A stretch of DNA of 42,284 nucleotides from an uncultured Coriobacteriaceae bacterium (GCA_900552585.1 USAB01000006.1:1-42284); one strand, 5' to 3'. Positions 1 to 8,330 are shown, numbered from the stretch's first letter. Notes: generated from the letters alone by a model not told the origin. Program-made: numbers and translations.

Positions 1-389
1 GTGCGCACATGGCTGCGACCCGCCGCGATACCGCGCGATTCCAACCCGGCAGCGGCATTCTTGAACTGCTTGTACGTCAGCAGGCGCTGCAGCAGCACTT
101 CGCGCGCCTGGTTCGGCGCCAATTCCTGAAGGTCCTCGTCAACATCCTGGTCGCTATCGGCATCCGGAATCAGGCTTGCCGCCTTAATCTCCAGCAGCGT
201 GGACGCCACCACCAGGAAATCGCTGGCAACGTCCAGGTCGAGCGCCCGCATGCGGTGTATCTCCACAAGGTACTGATCCGTGATTTGAGAAATGGAAATG
301 GACCCGATATCGATCCGCTGCCGGCTGACCAGGTACAGCAGCAGATCGAACGGGCCCTCGAATCCTTCGGTGCGGACGCGGTACGCCAT
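1..389 (-). CDS. scpA: Segregation and condensation protein A (N-terminal part, runs off the window)
   Basis: ScpA is the kleisin subunit of the bacterial SMC-ScpA-ScpB condensin, which compacts and segregates the chromosome. The 129 visible codons begin MAYRVRTEGFEGPFDLLLYL, the family's N-terminal signature (FEGPFDLLLYLV, then ISQITDQYL and a helix with DFLVVASTLLEIKAASLIP). The ATG at 389 lies 9 bp after the trpS stop, so the two are surely co-transcribed. The gene is cut by the window edge; scpB would be expected further downstream. It is the last visible gene of a five-gene minus-strand operon (abc-F, trmL, M50 protease, trpS, scpA). Identification rests on the N-terminal motif and is confident. 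Confidence 0.93.
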   Translation of the reverse strand, partial: MAYRVRTEGFEGPFDLLLYLVSRQRIDIGSISISQITDQYLVEIHRMRALDLDVASDFLVVASTLLEIKAASLIPDADSDQDVDEDLQELAPNQAREVLLQRLLTYKQFKNAAAGLESRGIAAGRSHVR

Positions 390-398
390 AGCGCGGTG

Positions 399-1505
399 CT
401 AGTTCTCTGCAATAGCAGCGTACGTTTCCGTCTGGGCGCGGATAAGCTCCTCATCGGAGAAGTAGTTGATGCGCATGGCGTCCTTCACCTCGGCCAGCGT
501 CTTCGCCGCTTCTTCGCGCGCGACCTCCGTGCCGGAACGCAGGATATCGTAGACGCCGGGAATGTCCTTCTCATACTCGCGACGACGTGCGCGTATGGGC
601 TCGAGCGTCTCCTCCAGCACCTTGTCCAGGAACTTCTTCACCTTCACGTCGCCCAGACCGCCGCGGCGGTAGTGGTCCTTCAGCTCGTCCAAGTTCGCAT
701 AGTCGGGCAGATACTCAGCGAAGTGCTCGTCCGTTGCAAATGCGTCCAGGTACGTGAAGACGGTGTTCCCCTCCACTTTGCCGGGATCTTCGACGCGCAG
801 ATGGTTCGGGTCCGTGTACATGCCGCGGATCTTCTTCTTCACATCGGCCGGCGAATCGGACAGGTAGATGCAGTTGCCCAAGGATTTCGACATCTTCGCC
901 TTGCCGTCCGTACCGGGCAGGCGCAGGCAGGCCTCGCCTTGCGGCAGCAGGACCTTCGGCTCCACGAGCACAGGTCCGTACGTACGGTTGAATGAGCGGA
1001 CAATCTCGTGACATTGCTCCAGCATGGGCAGCTGGTCTTCGCCGACGGGAACCGTCGTGGCTTTGAATGCCGTGATGTCACTTGCCTGGCTGATGGGATA
1101 CGTGAAGAAGCCCACCGGCACGTCGGCATTGAAGCCGCGCATCTTGATCTCGTTCTTCACCGTGGGATTGCGCTGCACGCGGGCCACCGTCACGAGGTTC
1201 ATGTAATATGCCGTCAGCTCGTACAGCTGCGGCAACTGGGACTGGATGAAGATGGTGGACTTGCTGGGATCCAGGCCGACGGAAAGGTAGTCCAGGGCAA
1301 CCTCGATGATGTTGTTGCGCACCTTGTCGGGGTTGTCGGCATTGTCCGTGAGCGCCTGGGCATCCGCAATCATGATGAAGATCTTATCGAACTCCCCGGA
1401 GTTCTGCAGCTCCACACGCTGACGCAGCGAACCGACGTAATGTCCCAGATGGAGCTTCCCCGTAGGACGGTCCCCCGTCAGAATGACCTTTTGCTGTTCT
1501 GCCAT
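399..1505 (-). CDS. trpS: Tryptophanyl-tRNA synthetase
   Basis: Charges tRNA-Trp with tryptophan in the cytoplasm. The 368-residue product has class I synthetase hallmarks: the HIGH-like GKLHLGHYVGSL near residues 16-27 and the KMSKS loop (KAKMSKSLGN) near 200. The family is usually 330-370 residues, so this is full length. The ATG at 1505 is preceded by a purine-rich AGGGAAGGGAAGGA stretch that serves as a somewhat distant ribosome binding site. It sits 52 bp after the M50 protease gene and 9 bp before scpA in the same operon. Nothing in it looks unusual. Confidence 0.97.
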   Translation of the reverse strand: MAEQQKVILTGDRPTGKLHLGHYVGSLRQRVELQNSGEFDKIFIMIADAQALTDNADNPDKVRNNIIEVALDYLSVGLDPSKSTIFIQSQLPQLYELTAYYMNLVTVARVQRNPTVKNEIKMRGFNADVPVGFFTYPISQASDITAFKATTVPVGEDQLPMLEQCHEIVRSFNRTYGPVLVEPKVLLPQGEACLRLPGTDGKAKMSKSLGNCIYLSDSPADVKKKIRGMYTDPNHLRVEDPGKVEGNTVFTYLDAFATDEHFAEYLPDYANLDELKDHYRRGGLGDVKVKKFLDKVLEETLEPIRARRREYEKDIPGVYDILRSGTEVAREEAAKTLAEVKDAMRINYFSDEELIRAQTETYAAIAEN

Positions 1506-1557
1506 AACGGCGCTTCCTTCCCTTCCCTAGCAGCGAATACGACGATGTGCCGTCGCG

Positions 1558-2253
1558 TTATCCGGCTATTGCAAACGGATACATGAGATTTGCCAAGTTG
1601 CCTGCCGTGACGTCCAGGTACCACGAAAACGGGTCGAAACCGATGACCTGCGGCAGCACGATGAGGACGATCATGAAGACGGGCATGGCATACGATTGGA
1701 TTTTATAGTAGCTGTTCAGGTATTTCTCGGGCAATACGCGTGCGAAGATGCTCGAGCCGTCCAGCGGCGGAATCGGCAGCAGGTTGAAGAACATCAAGTA
1801 CAGGTTGATGAGCGTGAAATACGGCAGGAAGTATACGTAGAAATACCAGAACAGGTCGTAATGGCCGGCATAATACGTCAGCGAATCCGCATACGGGTAC
1901 AGCGCCCATGCGATCAGGGCGCCGACGATGGCCATGAGCAGGTTCGCGGCGGGACCGGCCAAGCCCACGTAGAAATCTCCCTTGCGGCGGTCTTCGAAGT
2001 ACTGCGGGTTGTACGGGATCGGCTTCGCATAGCCGAAGATGGGCATGTTCGCGGCCATGAGCAGTAACGGCAGGACAACGGTGCCGAACGGGTCGATATG
2101 CTTCAACGGATTCAGCGTCAGGCGACCGGCGGCCTTCGCCGTGGGGTCGCCCAGCTTGAAGGCAACAAAACCGTGGCCGACCTCGTGCAATACGATTGCC
2201 GGAATGAACGCCAGAATGCTGCAGACGATGTAAATGATTTCCGTTTGATTCAT
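1558..2253 (-). CDS. Site-2 protease family (M50) membrane metalloprotease
   Basis: A small polytopic membrane protein of about 231 residues from the ATG at 2253; an in-frame TTG three codons upstream is an alternative start. It carries the zinc motif HEVGH in the first membrane segment (IPAIVLHEVGHGFVAF) and the second M50 signature, LLPIPPLDGSSIF, in a later one, with several hydrophobic segments between. Members such as the YwhC type lack a PDZ domain, as here. Substrates of this compact subgroup are mostly unknown. The gene lies 26 bp after trmL and upstream of trpS; M50-trpS-scpA order is common in Gram-positives. Fold and catalytic motifs are clear; the physiological role is not. Confidence 0.9.
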   Translation of the reverse strand: MNQTEIIYIVCSILAFIPAIVLHEVGHGFVAFKLGDPTAKAAGRLTLNPLKHIDPFGTVVLPLLLMAANMPIFGYAKPIPYNPQYFEDRRKGDFYVGLAGPAANLLMAIVGALIAWALYPYADSLTYYAGHYDLFWYFYVYFLPYFTLINLYLMFFNLLPIPPLDGSSIFARVLPEKYLNSYYKIQSYAMPVFMIVLIVLPQVIGFDPFSWYLDVTAGNLANLMYPFAIAG

Positions 2254-2279
2254 AGAGAGCAATTATACCGTACCGCCGC

Positions 2280-2756
2280 TTATCCCACGTGCGGGTAGCC
2301 CGTCTGACGCAAGACTTCATATACCGCAATGGCCACGGAGTTCGCCAGATTCAGGCTTCGTTCTCCCGCTGCCATGGGGATGCGCACGCAACAGTCCTCG
2401 TAGCGCTCTAGCACATCGGTATCGATGCCGCGGCTCTCGCGCCCGAATACCAGGTAGTCGCCGGGTTCGTACGCCACATCCGCAAACGACCGTTCGGCGT
2501 GGCCTGTGAACAGGAAGAATCGCCGATCGCCAAGGCGGGCGAAGAATTCGTCCGTGCTGGGGATGCGCTCCACAAACACGTCGTCCCAGTAATCCAGCCC
2601 GGCGCGCTTCATGCGGCGTTCGGATAGCTGGAAGCCCAGGGGATCCACCACCGTCAACGTGCAATCGGTGCAGGCGCACGTTCGGGCGATATTGCCGGTG
2701 TTCTGCGGAATCTCGGGCTGCAGGAGCACGATATGGGCGTTCGGCGCCTGCGTCAT
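2280..2756 (-). CDS. trmL: tRNA (cytidine/uridine-2'-O-)-methyltransferase, TrmL/SPOUT family
   Basis: A 158-residue SPOUT-fold enzyme expected to 2'-O-methylate the wobble nucleotide of tRNA-Leu isoacceptors using S-adenosylmethionine. Family motifs seen: N-terminal IVLLQPEIPQNTGNIARTC, the middle VFGRESRGI, and the C-terminal knot IPMAAGERSLNLANSVAIAVYE. The ATG at 2756 overlaps the TGA of the upstream ABC-F gene in a TGATG junction, indicating translational coupling; it is preferred to the longer upstream frame, which would overlap the ABC-F gene. Length matches the family (about 155-160). Confidence 0.94.
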   Translation of the reverse strand: MTQAPNAHIVLLQPEIPQNTGNIARTCACTDCTLTVVDPLGFQLSERRMKRAGLDYWDDVFVERIPSTDEFFARLGDRRFFLFTGHAERSFADVAYEPGDYLVFGRESRGIDTDVLERYEDCCVRIPMAAGERSLNLANSVAIAVYEVLRQTGYPHVG

Positions 2757-4813
2757 CACAGTCCCGCCTCCTGCTGCTGCCTCTTCATTTCCTCCTCCAG
2801 CTCTTCGGAGAGCGTAAACCACTCGTCCTCCTCCTCGGCAATGCGCTTCTTCAGCTGGGCGTGCTCGGCAATGACATCCGTGGTGCTGTCCTCGTTCGTA
2901 TAGAAGTTCGGATCGGCCAGGATAGCCATGATCTCGTCCATGCGCTTGTTGTCGCGCTCGAGCAGTCTGTCCAGTTCCGCAATCCTCTTGCGGTGGTTCT
3001 TCAGGGCCGCATACGCGCGGTTGCGCGCCTGGGCTTCGCGGCGCTTCTGCTCCTTCGACTTCGGTGCGCTCCCCTTCGGAGCGGTCAGCACGCCCGTTGC
3101 CGCCCCCTTGTCTTGGTTTGCAGCCTTGATATGCTCCGTACGGACCTTTTCGCCCTGCGTGCGCACGGTTTCCGGCCGCGCATCCGTAAGCTTCGTGCCC
3201 GATTCCGAGTATTCGCCTTCCGACTGGCCCGTCTTTTCCAGATAGTACTCGTAATCGCCCAGGTACTCCGTGGCCTTGCCGCCGTTGATCTCCACCACTG
3301 TATTCGTGACGTTGCGGATGAGGTGCCGGTCATGCGAGATGAGCAGGATGGTTCCCTCGAACGCCTGCAGGGCCTGCTCCAACACGTCGGCGCTGGCGAT
3401 ATCCAGGTGGTTCGTGGGCTCGTCCAGGCACAGCAGCGGCGCGGGGGCAACGAGCATCTTCGCCAATGCCAGCCGGCATTTCTCTCCGCCGGAAAGCACG
3501 TTGACGCGCTTTTCCACGGCGTCACCGGTGAACAGAAACGCACCGAGCAGCGAGCGGACTTGCGACATAGTCCATTGTGGCGCAACCCGATCGAGCTCCT
3601 CGAAGACCGTGTTGCCCGGATGCAGCTCCTCCAGCTGGTGCTGCGCGAAATAGCCCACGAACACATGCGTCCCGTATTTCAACGTGCCCGAATCGGGGGA
3701 CGACACGCCGGCAACCATCTTCAGCAGCGTGGACTTGCCGGCGCCGTTCGGACCGACGAGTGCGATTTTCTGGCCGCGGTACATAGAGAAATCCAAATGC
3801 TCATATACGACGTTGTCGCCGTACGCCTTCGAGACGTCCTTGAGCTCCACAACGAGATCGCCCGTGCGCGGAGGCTGACGGAAGTTGAAATGGACGGCCC
3901 GGCGGCGCTCGGGAACCTGGATGCGCTCGATCTTCTCCAGCTTGCGCACGCGGTCCTGCACCTGCTTCGCCTTCGTGGCCTTGTAGCGGAAACGCTTGAT
4001 GAAGGCCTCCATATGCTCGATCTCCGCGTCCTGCTTCTCCTTCGCCGCCACGAGCTGCTCATAGTGTACATCGCGTTCGCGCAGGTAATCGCTGTAGTTG
4101 CCGGAATAGAGCGTGACCTTCTGCATTGCCAGCTCCGCCACGCGGTCCACCATGTGGTCCATGAACTCGCGGTCGTGGCTGACCACGATGACCGTGCCGG
4201 TGTAGCCGCGCAGGAAACCCTCCAGCCATTTCACGCTTTCCAGGTCCAGGTGGTTCGTGGGCTCGTCCAGCAGAAGAACCTCGGGGTTGCGGATCAGCAG
4301 CTTCGCCAGCGCGATGCGCATCTGCCAGCCGCCGGAATAGTCGGCCGTGGATCGTTTCATGTCCTTCTCGCCGAATCCGAGGCCGAACAGGACGCTGCGG
4401 ACGTTCGCCTCCAGCTGGTAGCCGCCCATCATCTCGTATGCGTCGCGCGTGCGCCCGAGCGCCTTGAGCTGTTCCTCGGACGGATTCGAACCCAGCGAAT
4501 TCTCCAGCGCGCGCAGCTTATCCGCCGCATGGACGATTTCCGTGTGGCTCTTCATGACCTCGTCGAAGATGGGGCCGGCTCCCATCTCGATGGCCTCCTG
4601 CTCCAGATAGCCCACGCGTGCGCCCTTTGCGAACAGAACGCGTCCTTCATCTGCGGATTCGCGACCGCTGATGATGTTCAGCAACGTGGTCTTGCCCGCA
4701 CCGTTCTCGCCCACCAGGGCAAGCCGGTCATACTGCTCCAGCTTGAAAGTGACATCGGAGAACAGGGTGCGTCCGCCGAACGATTTCGAGATGTGCTCAA
4801 GTTGCAGGATCAT
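2756..4813 (-). CDS. ABC-F family ATP-binding protein
   Basis: A soluble 685-residue protein with two ABC cassettes and no membrane segments, so it acts on the ribosome rather than as a transporter. Cassette 1 has Walker A GENGAGKTT (about 36-44), signature YSGGWQMRIALAK and Walker B VLLLDEPTNHLD. Cassette 2 has GPNGAGKST, LSGGEKCRLALAKML and LLCLDEPTNHLD. A linker rich in charged residues separates them, and about 100 C-terminal residues form a charged coiled coil (EELEEEMKRQQQEAGL at the end), as in Uup/YdiF-type proteins. It is first in the operon and overlaps trmL by one base. Whether it is a housekeeping translation factor or gives antibiotic protection cannot be told from sequence alone. 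Confidence 0.93.
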   Translation of the reverse strand: MILQLEHISKSFGGRTLFSDVTFKLEQYDRLALVGENGAGKTTLLNIISGRESADEGRVLFAKGARVGYLEQEAIEMGAGPIFDEVMKSHTEIVHAADKLRALENSLGSNPSEEQLKALGRTRDAYEMMGGYQLEANVRSVLFGLGFGEKDMKRSTADYSGGWQMRIALAKLLIRNPEVLLLDEPTNHLDLESVKWLEGFLRGYTGTVIVVSHDREFMDHMVDRVAELAMQKVTLYSGNYSDYLRERDVHYEQLVAAKEKQDAEIEHMEAFIKRFRYKATKAKQVQDRVRKLEKIERIQVPERRRAVHFNFRQPPRTGDLVVELKDVSKAYGDNVVYEHLDFSMYRGQKIALVGPNGAGKSTLLKMVAGVSSPDSGTLKYGTHVFVGYFAQHQLEELHPGNTVFEELDRVAPQWTMSQVRSLLGAFLFTGDAVEKRVNVLSGGEKCRLALAKMLVAPAPLLCLDEPTNHLDIASADVLEQALQAFEGTILLISHDRHLIRNVTNTVVEINGGKATEYLGDYEYYLEKTGQSEGEYSESGTKLTDARPETVRTQGEKVRTEHIKAANQDKGAATGVLTAPKGSAPKSKEQKRREAQARNRAYAALKNHRKRIAELDRLLERDNKRMDEIMAILADPNFYTNEDSTTDVIAEHAQLKKRIAEEEDEWFTLSEELEEEMKRQQQEAGL

Positions 4814-4880
4814 GCGATCGTGATTTCCGTTTCTTATTATCGAATGCCTGTAGAATGAGGACAGCGGGTGGCGGTCCTCC

Positions 4881-4912
4881 GCGCATGGAGGGTGCGAAAC
4901 CCGTTCATGCGC
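4881..4912. other. Hairpin in the divergent leader between the ABC-F and gamma-CA genes
   Basis: GCGCATG at 4881-4887 pairs with CATGCGC at 4906-4912; inside it GGGT (4890-4893) pairs with ACCC (4899-4902) around a GCGAA loop. It lies in the 141 bp between the two divergent starts and could form in either transcript. No convincing -35/-10 pair was found here. Its role is unknown. Confidence 0.4.
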
Positions 4913-4954
4913 AATAATTCATCATAGCGGGAACGCGCATAAGGAGGCCTGCCA

Positions 4955-5578
4955 ATGTTTGAAAGAAAGAATACTTACACCATTCCCGAAGGCTATCGGG
5001 CGCAAATAGAAGCTGAATCGCCGACAATCAATTATCGCGGCTCGGCTCGACTCGACCCGGAATGCTATATCTCCGATACGTGCTGGATTGTCGGAGACGT
5101 CCGCATCGGCTACCATGCCGTGGTCATGCATGGCGCAAGCCTGCGCGGTGACTGCGATTACATCGAAATCGGCGCAGAAAGCAACGTGCAGGAGAATTGC
5201 ATCCTGCACGAATCAGCCGGCCAGCCGATCATCATCGGCGAGCACACCACGCTGGGCCATGGGTGCGTCATCCACGCCTGCGAGATCGGCGACAACACGC
5301 TCATCGGCATGAACGCCGTCATCCTGAACGGCGCGAAGATCGGGAACAACTGCATCGTCGGCGCGGGAGCCGTTGTGCCCGAGGGCATGGTGATTCCGGA
5401 CTGGTCCATGGCCGTCGGCGTGCCGGCGAAGGTCAAGAAGCAGGTGGATCAGGATGCCGTCGTCGATATCGTGGAAAGCCTTTCGGAGGGCAATCTGACG
5501 GAAGCGACGCGCATGTATGCCGAGGGACTGGTATTCCATCCGAACGCCGACCTTCTGAAGAAGATCGGCGCGCTGTGA
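4955..5578 (+). CDS. Gamma-class carbonic anhydrase-like hexapeptide-repeat protein
   Basis: A 207-residue left-handed beta-helix protein of the gamma carbonic anhydrase / PaaY-CaiE group, which hydrates CO2 as a trimer with zinc at subunit interfaces. The three metal ligands are visible: His85 (NCILH), His102 and His107 (GHGCVIH), together with Arg64 and Gln79 (NVQEN). Hexapeptide turns run through residues 30-155, followed by the usual C-terminal helix. A strong ribosome binding site, AAGGAGG at 4941-4947, lies 7 bp before the ATG. Some relatives are acyl-CoA thioesterases or orphans, so carbonic anhydrase activity is likely but unproven. A beta-class enzyme is encoded just downstream, past a tRNA. 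Confidence 0.85.
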   Translation: MFERKNTYTIPEGYRAQIEAESPTINYRGSARLDPECYISDTCWIVGDVRIGYHAVVMHGASLRGDCDYIEIGAESNVQENCILHESAGQPIIIGEHTTLGHGCVIHACEIGDNTLIGMNAVILNGAKIGNNCIVGAGAVVPEGMVIPDWSMAVGVPAKVKKQVDQDAVVDIVESLSEGNLTEATRMYAEGLVFHPNADLLKKIGAL

Positions 5579-5609
5579 TACCCGAAACGCATGGGCGAAC
5601 GGAAGCCAC

Positions 5610-5640
5610 AAAAAAGCGGCCGGCGATTTATACGCCGACC
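5610..5640 (-). terminator. Intrinsic terminator of the CAU tRNA
   Basis: On the minus strand GGTCGGCG and CGCCGGCC pair around a 7-base loop (plus-strand arms 5618-5625 and 5633-5640), followed by GC and six T. It lies directly after the tRNA 3' end. Confidence 0.8.
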
Positions 5641-5653
5641 AAAGAATGCGTAA

Positions 5654-5728
5654 TGGTGGGCCCATCCGGATTCGAACCGAAAACCAAAGGATTATGAGTC
5701 CCCTGCTCCACCGTTGAGCTATGGGCCC
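5654..5728 (-). tRNA. tRNA with CAU anticodon, probably tRNA-Ile2 (lysidine type)
   Basis: 75 nt with encoded CCA. Acceptor GGGCCCA pairs with TGGGCCC; the D arm is GCTC/GAGC; the anticodon stem GGGGA/TCCTT encloses loop CTCATAA (anticodon at 5694-5696); the T arm is TTCGG/CCGGA around TTCGAAT. CAU can be elongator Met, initiator or Ile2. C4-G69 and C5-G68 in the acceptor stem, the GAGCAGGnGACTCATAATC core and the TTGGT-type variable region look like E. coli tRNA-Ile2, whose C34 is changed to lysidine by TilS. Ile2 is therefore favoured over Met. A TAGAAT -10-like box lies about 16 bp upstream. Confidence 0.88.
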
Positions 5729-5798
5729 GCGAGAACACATTCTATCGCAAGTGCCCCCGTTTTTGGAAGCATGCCGGCAGGATTGAAAGGATTACGTG

Positions 5799-6674
5799 AT
5801 GATCGAATGCATAGTAGATGAGCGCCGCCTGGCAAACCTGGACAGCGCATGCGAACAGTTGCAGGCGAAGCTTTCGCTGCCCCCGTGCGAAGAAGATTCT
5901 TCTGCCGACGCACTATCCCGAATCCCGATGCAGCTGCAACAGCTCTCGGAACCTGCGCGCATCGTCATCCGCCGCAATGCGGACCGAGCGAGACGAACGG
6001 AAGCGTTCGACGCCCTGATTTCAGCCCTGTTGGAGGCATCTCATGCGCAGGCGAACCTTGATGTCGTTATCTATACAGATGACCTTGAGCAGGACGGGCA
6101 AGAGCTTACGTCGGAGCTGACGGCAGAGCAGGCGCTGGAGCGTCTTCGCGCCGGTAACCGAGAGTTCGTGGGCACACATACGAACACGAGCGTCATCTCG
6201 CAGGAGATCGTGCGCCATATGTTCGAACAGGGGCAGCATCCGTTTGCAACCGTCATCACGTGCGCCGATTCGCGCGTGGCTCCCGAGCATATCTTCATGA
6301 CGGGATTGGGAGAGATCTTCACCATCCGCACGGCGGGAAACGTCGTGGGCGAAATGGAGCTTGCAAGCGCGTTCTACGCGGCCGACCATCTCCATACGCC
6401 CTTGCTCGTGGTCATGGGCCACACGCACTGCGGCGCCATCGAGGCCGCGCAGTGCGGCGTACCTGCGGGAATCATGGAACCGCTGATCGGGCAAGTTTCT
6501 ACCGCTATCGGCGGCGAATCCGATCCGTATGCGGCAAGCGTGCTGAACGTACGCAGCGCAGTGGCGAAGCTCACGGCCTCACAGCCCATTGCCGCGTTGT
6601 GCGCACAGGGAAAGCTGCGCATTATGGGCGCAATCTACCATACGCATGCAGGCGAAGTGGATTTCCTGGAATAA
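5799..6674 (+). CDS. Beta-class carbonic anhydrase with an N-terminal extension
   Basis: The C-terminal two thirds is a beta carbonic anhydrase. The Cys-Asp-Arg motif TCADSRVAP (about Cys155, Asp157, Arg159) and GHTHCGA (His208, Cys211) give the two Cys and one His that bind zinc, plus the Asp-Arg dyad. The lead-in ALERLRAGNREFV is typical. About 105 N-terminal residues precede the domain, ending in an acidic TDDLEQDGQELTSEL linker; they match nothing I recognise. The ATG at 5799 has AAAGGA about 8 bp upstream; a GTG directly before it is an alternative start. It probably interconverts CO2 and bicarbonate in the cytoplasm. It ends at a terminator shared with the convergent CoA-transferase gene. 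Confidence 0.9.
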   Translation: MIECIVDERRLANLDSACEQLQAKLSLPPCEEDSSADALSRIPMQLQQLSEPARIVIRRNADRARRTEAFDALISALLEASHAQANLDVVIYTDDLEQDGQELTSELTAEQALERLRAGNREFVGTHTNTSVISQEIVRHMFEQGQHPFATVITCADSRVAPEHIFMTGLGEIFTIRTAGNVVGEMELASAFYAADHLHTPLLVVMGHTHCGAIEAAQCGVPAGIMEPLIGQVSTAIGGESDPYAASVLNVRSAVAKLTASQPIAALCAQGKLRIMGAIYHTHAGEVDFLE

Positions 6675-6714
6675 CACAGGCAACCGCACAAGGAGCCTTT
6701 CCAATCGGAGCATG

Positions 6715-6755
6715 AAAAAGCGGGGGCAGCAATCACGCTGCTCCCGCTGTTGTTT
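6715..6755. terminator. Bidirectional terminator between convergent genes
   Basis: AGCGGGGGCAGC (6719-6730) and GCTGCTCCCGCT (6737-6748) form a 12-bp stem with one G-T pair and a 6-base loop. The minus strand has TTTTT after the stem and the plus strand has GTTGTTT, so it can serve both the beta-CA gene and the CoA-transferase gene. Confidence 0.8.
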
Positions 6756-6785
6756 ACGTGCGGTGCTGAGTTCGCCGCATTCAGC

Positions 6786-8102
6786 CTAATACAGGATGCC
6801 CATCTTCTTCGCGTCGAATTCCAACTTGTCGCGGAAGTCGGGATGCGAAATGGCGATGAGCCGCTTGACGCGGGTCGGCACATCGGCGAACCGAAGATCG
6901 GCCACGCCGTATTCCGTAACGATGTATTGCACGTCGTTGCGCAGCGTGGTGACGGCGGAACCAGGGGCCAGCGTCGGAACGATCCTGCTCACGGGACCCT
7001 TCTTAGTGTGGGCAACGCTCGTGACGGCAATGAAGCTGCGGCCGCCCTTCGAAAGCTTAGCGCCTTCGACGAAATTCATCTGTCCGCCGGATGCGGAATA
7101 CTGACGCGGTCCAATGCTCTCGGCGCAGACCTGTCCGGTCAGGTCGATGGAGATAGCCGTGTTCACGGAAACCAGGTTGTCGTTCATCGCGATGTGCATG
7201 GGATTGCACACCTTCGAATAACTGGCATACAGAACGTCGGGATTGTGGTCGATGTAATCGTACAGATGCTTCGCGCCCGTGGAATACCCGCACACGGAAA
7301 CGCCCGGACGATAATTGTTGCGGCTGTTGTCGATGACGCCCGCTTCCTGCAGCTGCGCCAGAATGTCAGAGTACATCTCGGTGTACGTGCCCAAATGCTT
7401 CTTAGAGAACAGGCCGTGCCCGATGGCATCCGCAGTGCCGCCGATACCCAGTTGGATGCAGTCGCCGTCGTTGATACGGTCCAGGATATACTCGGCGCAC
7501 TTCTCCTCTTCCGGCTTCACAGGACGCGGCGGAAGGTCCTCCAGCTCCTCGTCATGCAGAACGAACGCATCGAACTGGCTGACATGGTAGCGATGCGACC
7601 CAGGGTACTCTTCGCTGACATACGGAAGATTCGCATTCACCTGCGCCAGCAAATGCTTGCAATGCGGCACGCACGCAGCCGTGAAGCCCAGCGGGCCCAG
7701 ATTCACATACCCTTCCTCATCGGGAGGCGTAACGGAAACCAGTGCGTATTCGGGCTGATAATGAGCAACAAGCGCCTCCGTATCGCTGAAGTGCACGGGA
7801 ACGTGGGCGGTGTTGTGCGCGGCAATGCCGGCGCGCTCGTTCGGGCCGGCAAAATACGTGTGGTAGCGGAACTGATCCTCCGTTACGTTCAAATCCCCGA
7901 ACGGGAACGAGCCGTTCATCCAGTTGCCCCAGATATCGATACCCGTCAACTTGCCCGTGCGAACACGGTCGAGGAGCGTCAGGATAAGCTGCGACGGCAC
8001 ATGCAGGCCGCTCGTGTACAGATTGTATCCATTGCGGATGAACTGATCGATGGCATCGTCCGCACTCATGATCTTAGATTCGTATTCTTGCTGCCAATTC
8101 AT
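6786..8102 (-). CDS. Acetyl-CoA hydrolase/transferase family CoA-transferase
   Basis: A 438-residue class I CoA-transferase of the acetyl-CoA hydrolase / 4-hydroxybutyrate (butyryl) CoA:acetate transferase group, which moves CoA between short-chain acids in fermentation. The N-terminal domain has SGLHVPSQLI and a PPDEEGYVNLGP segment; the C-terminal domain has the GIGGTADAIG oxyanion/CoA loop (about 219-228) and TEMYSD, with Glu242 the expected catalytic residue. The ATG at 8102 has GGAGGTG about 5 bp upstream, so a longer reading to 8315 is rejected. It is monocistronic, ending at the 6719-6748 hairpin. The preferred acid cannot be read from sequence. Confidence 0.88.
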   Translation of the reverse strand: MNWQQEYESKIMSADDAIDQFIRNGYNLYTSGLHVPSQLILTLLDRVRTGKLTGIDIWGNWMNGSFPFGDLNVTEDQFRYHTYFAGPNERAGIAAHNTAHVPVHFSDTEALVAHYQPEYALVSVTPPDEEGYVNLGPLGFTAACVPHCKHLLAQVNANLPYVSEEYPGSHRYHVSQFDAFVLHDEELEDLPPRPVKPEEEKCAEYILDRINDGDCIQLGIGGTADAIGHGLFSKKHLGTYTEMYSDILAQLQEAGVIDNSRNNYRPGVSVCGYSTGAKHLYDYIDHNPDVLYASYSKVCNPMHIAMNDNLVSVNTAISIDLTGQVCAESIGPRQYSASGGQMNFVEGAKLSKGGRSFIAVTSVAHTKKGPVSRIVPTLAPGSAVTTLRNDVQYIVTEYGVADLRFADVPTRVKRLIAISHPDFRDKLEFDAKKMGILY

Positions 8103-8275
8103 CGAGACACCTCCACTGGAAACGAAAATCAGCGTTCTCAATAGTACCTCATTTCGTAAACGTTTGATTGAGAGCGCATACGAGTTAACGCTGACGAAAC
8201 CCGGCAGAGGGCGTGAACAGGGCCGGTATTGTGCGAAACAGGGCAAATATGCTGCGGAACGTGCAAGGTACACAA

Positions 8276-8305
8276 GCAAAGAAGCCCCATCCGTGAGGAT
8301 GGGGC
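8276..8305 (-). terminator. Terminator of the first GT2 gene
   Basis: Perfect 9-bp stem GCCCCATCC/GGATGGGGC (8284-8292 and 8297-8305) with a 4-base loop, followed on the minus strand by TTCTTTG. It lies 25 bp after the glycosyltransferase stop. The remaining roughly 180 bp to the CoA-transferase start shows no gene. Confidence 0.75.
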
Positions 8306-8330
8306 CGAAATGCAACGGTTATGCAAGCAC

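Noticed and set aside
2861..4858. Long plus-strand open frame of 665 codons opposite the ABC-F gene
   Set aside because: It mirrors a strongly supported gene in GC-rich DNA, has Leu/Arg/Gln/His-rich composition and no recognisable domain. The same applies to long antisense frames at 6750-8144, 16934-18766, 26240-27610, 30604-31986, 33957-36749 and 39173-40840.
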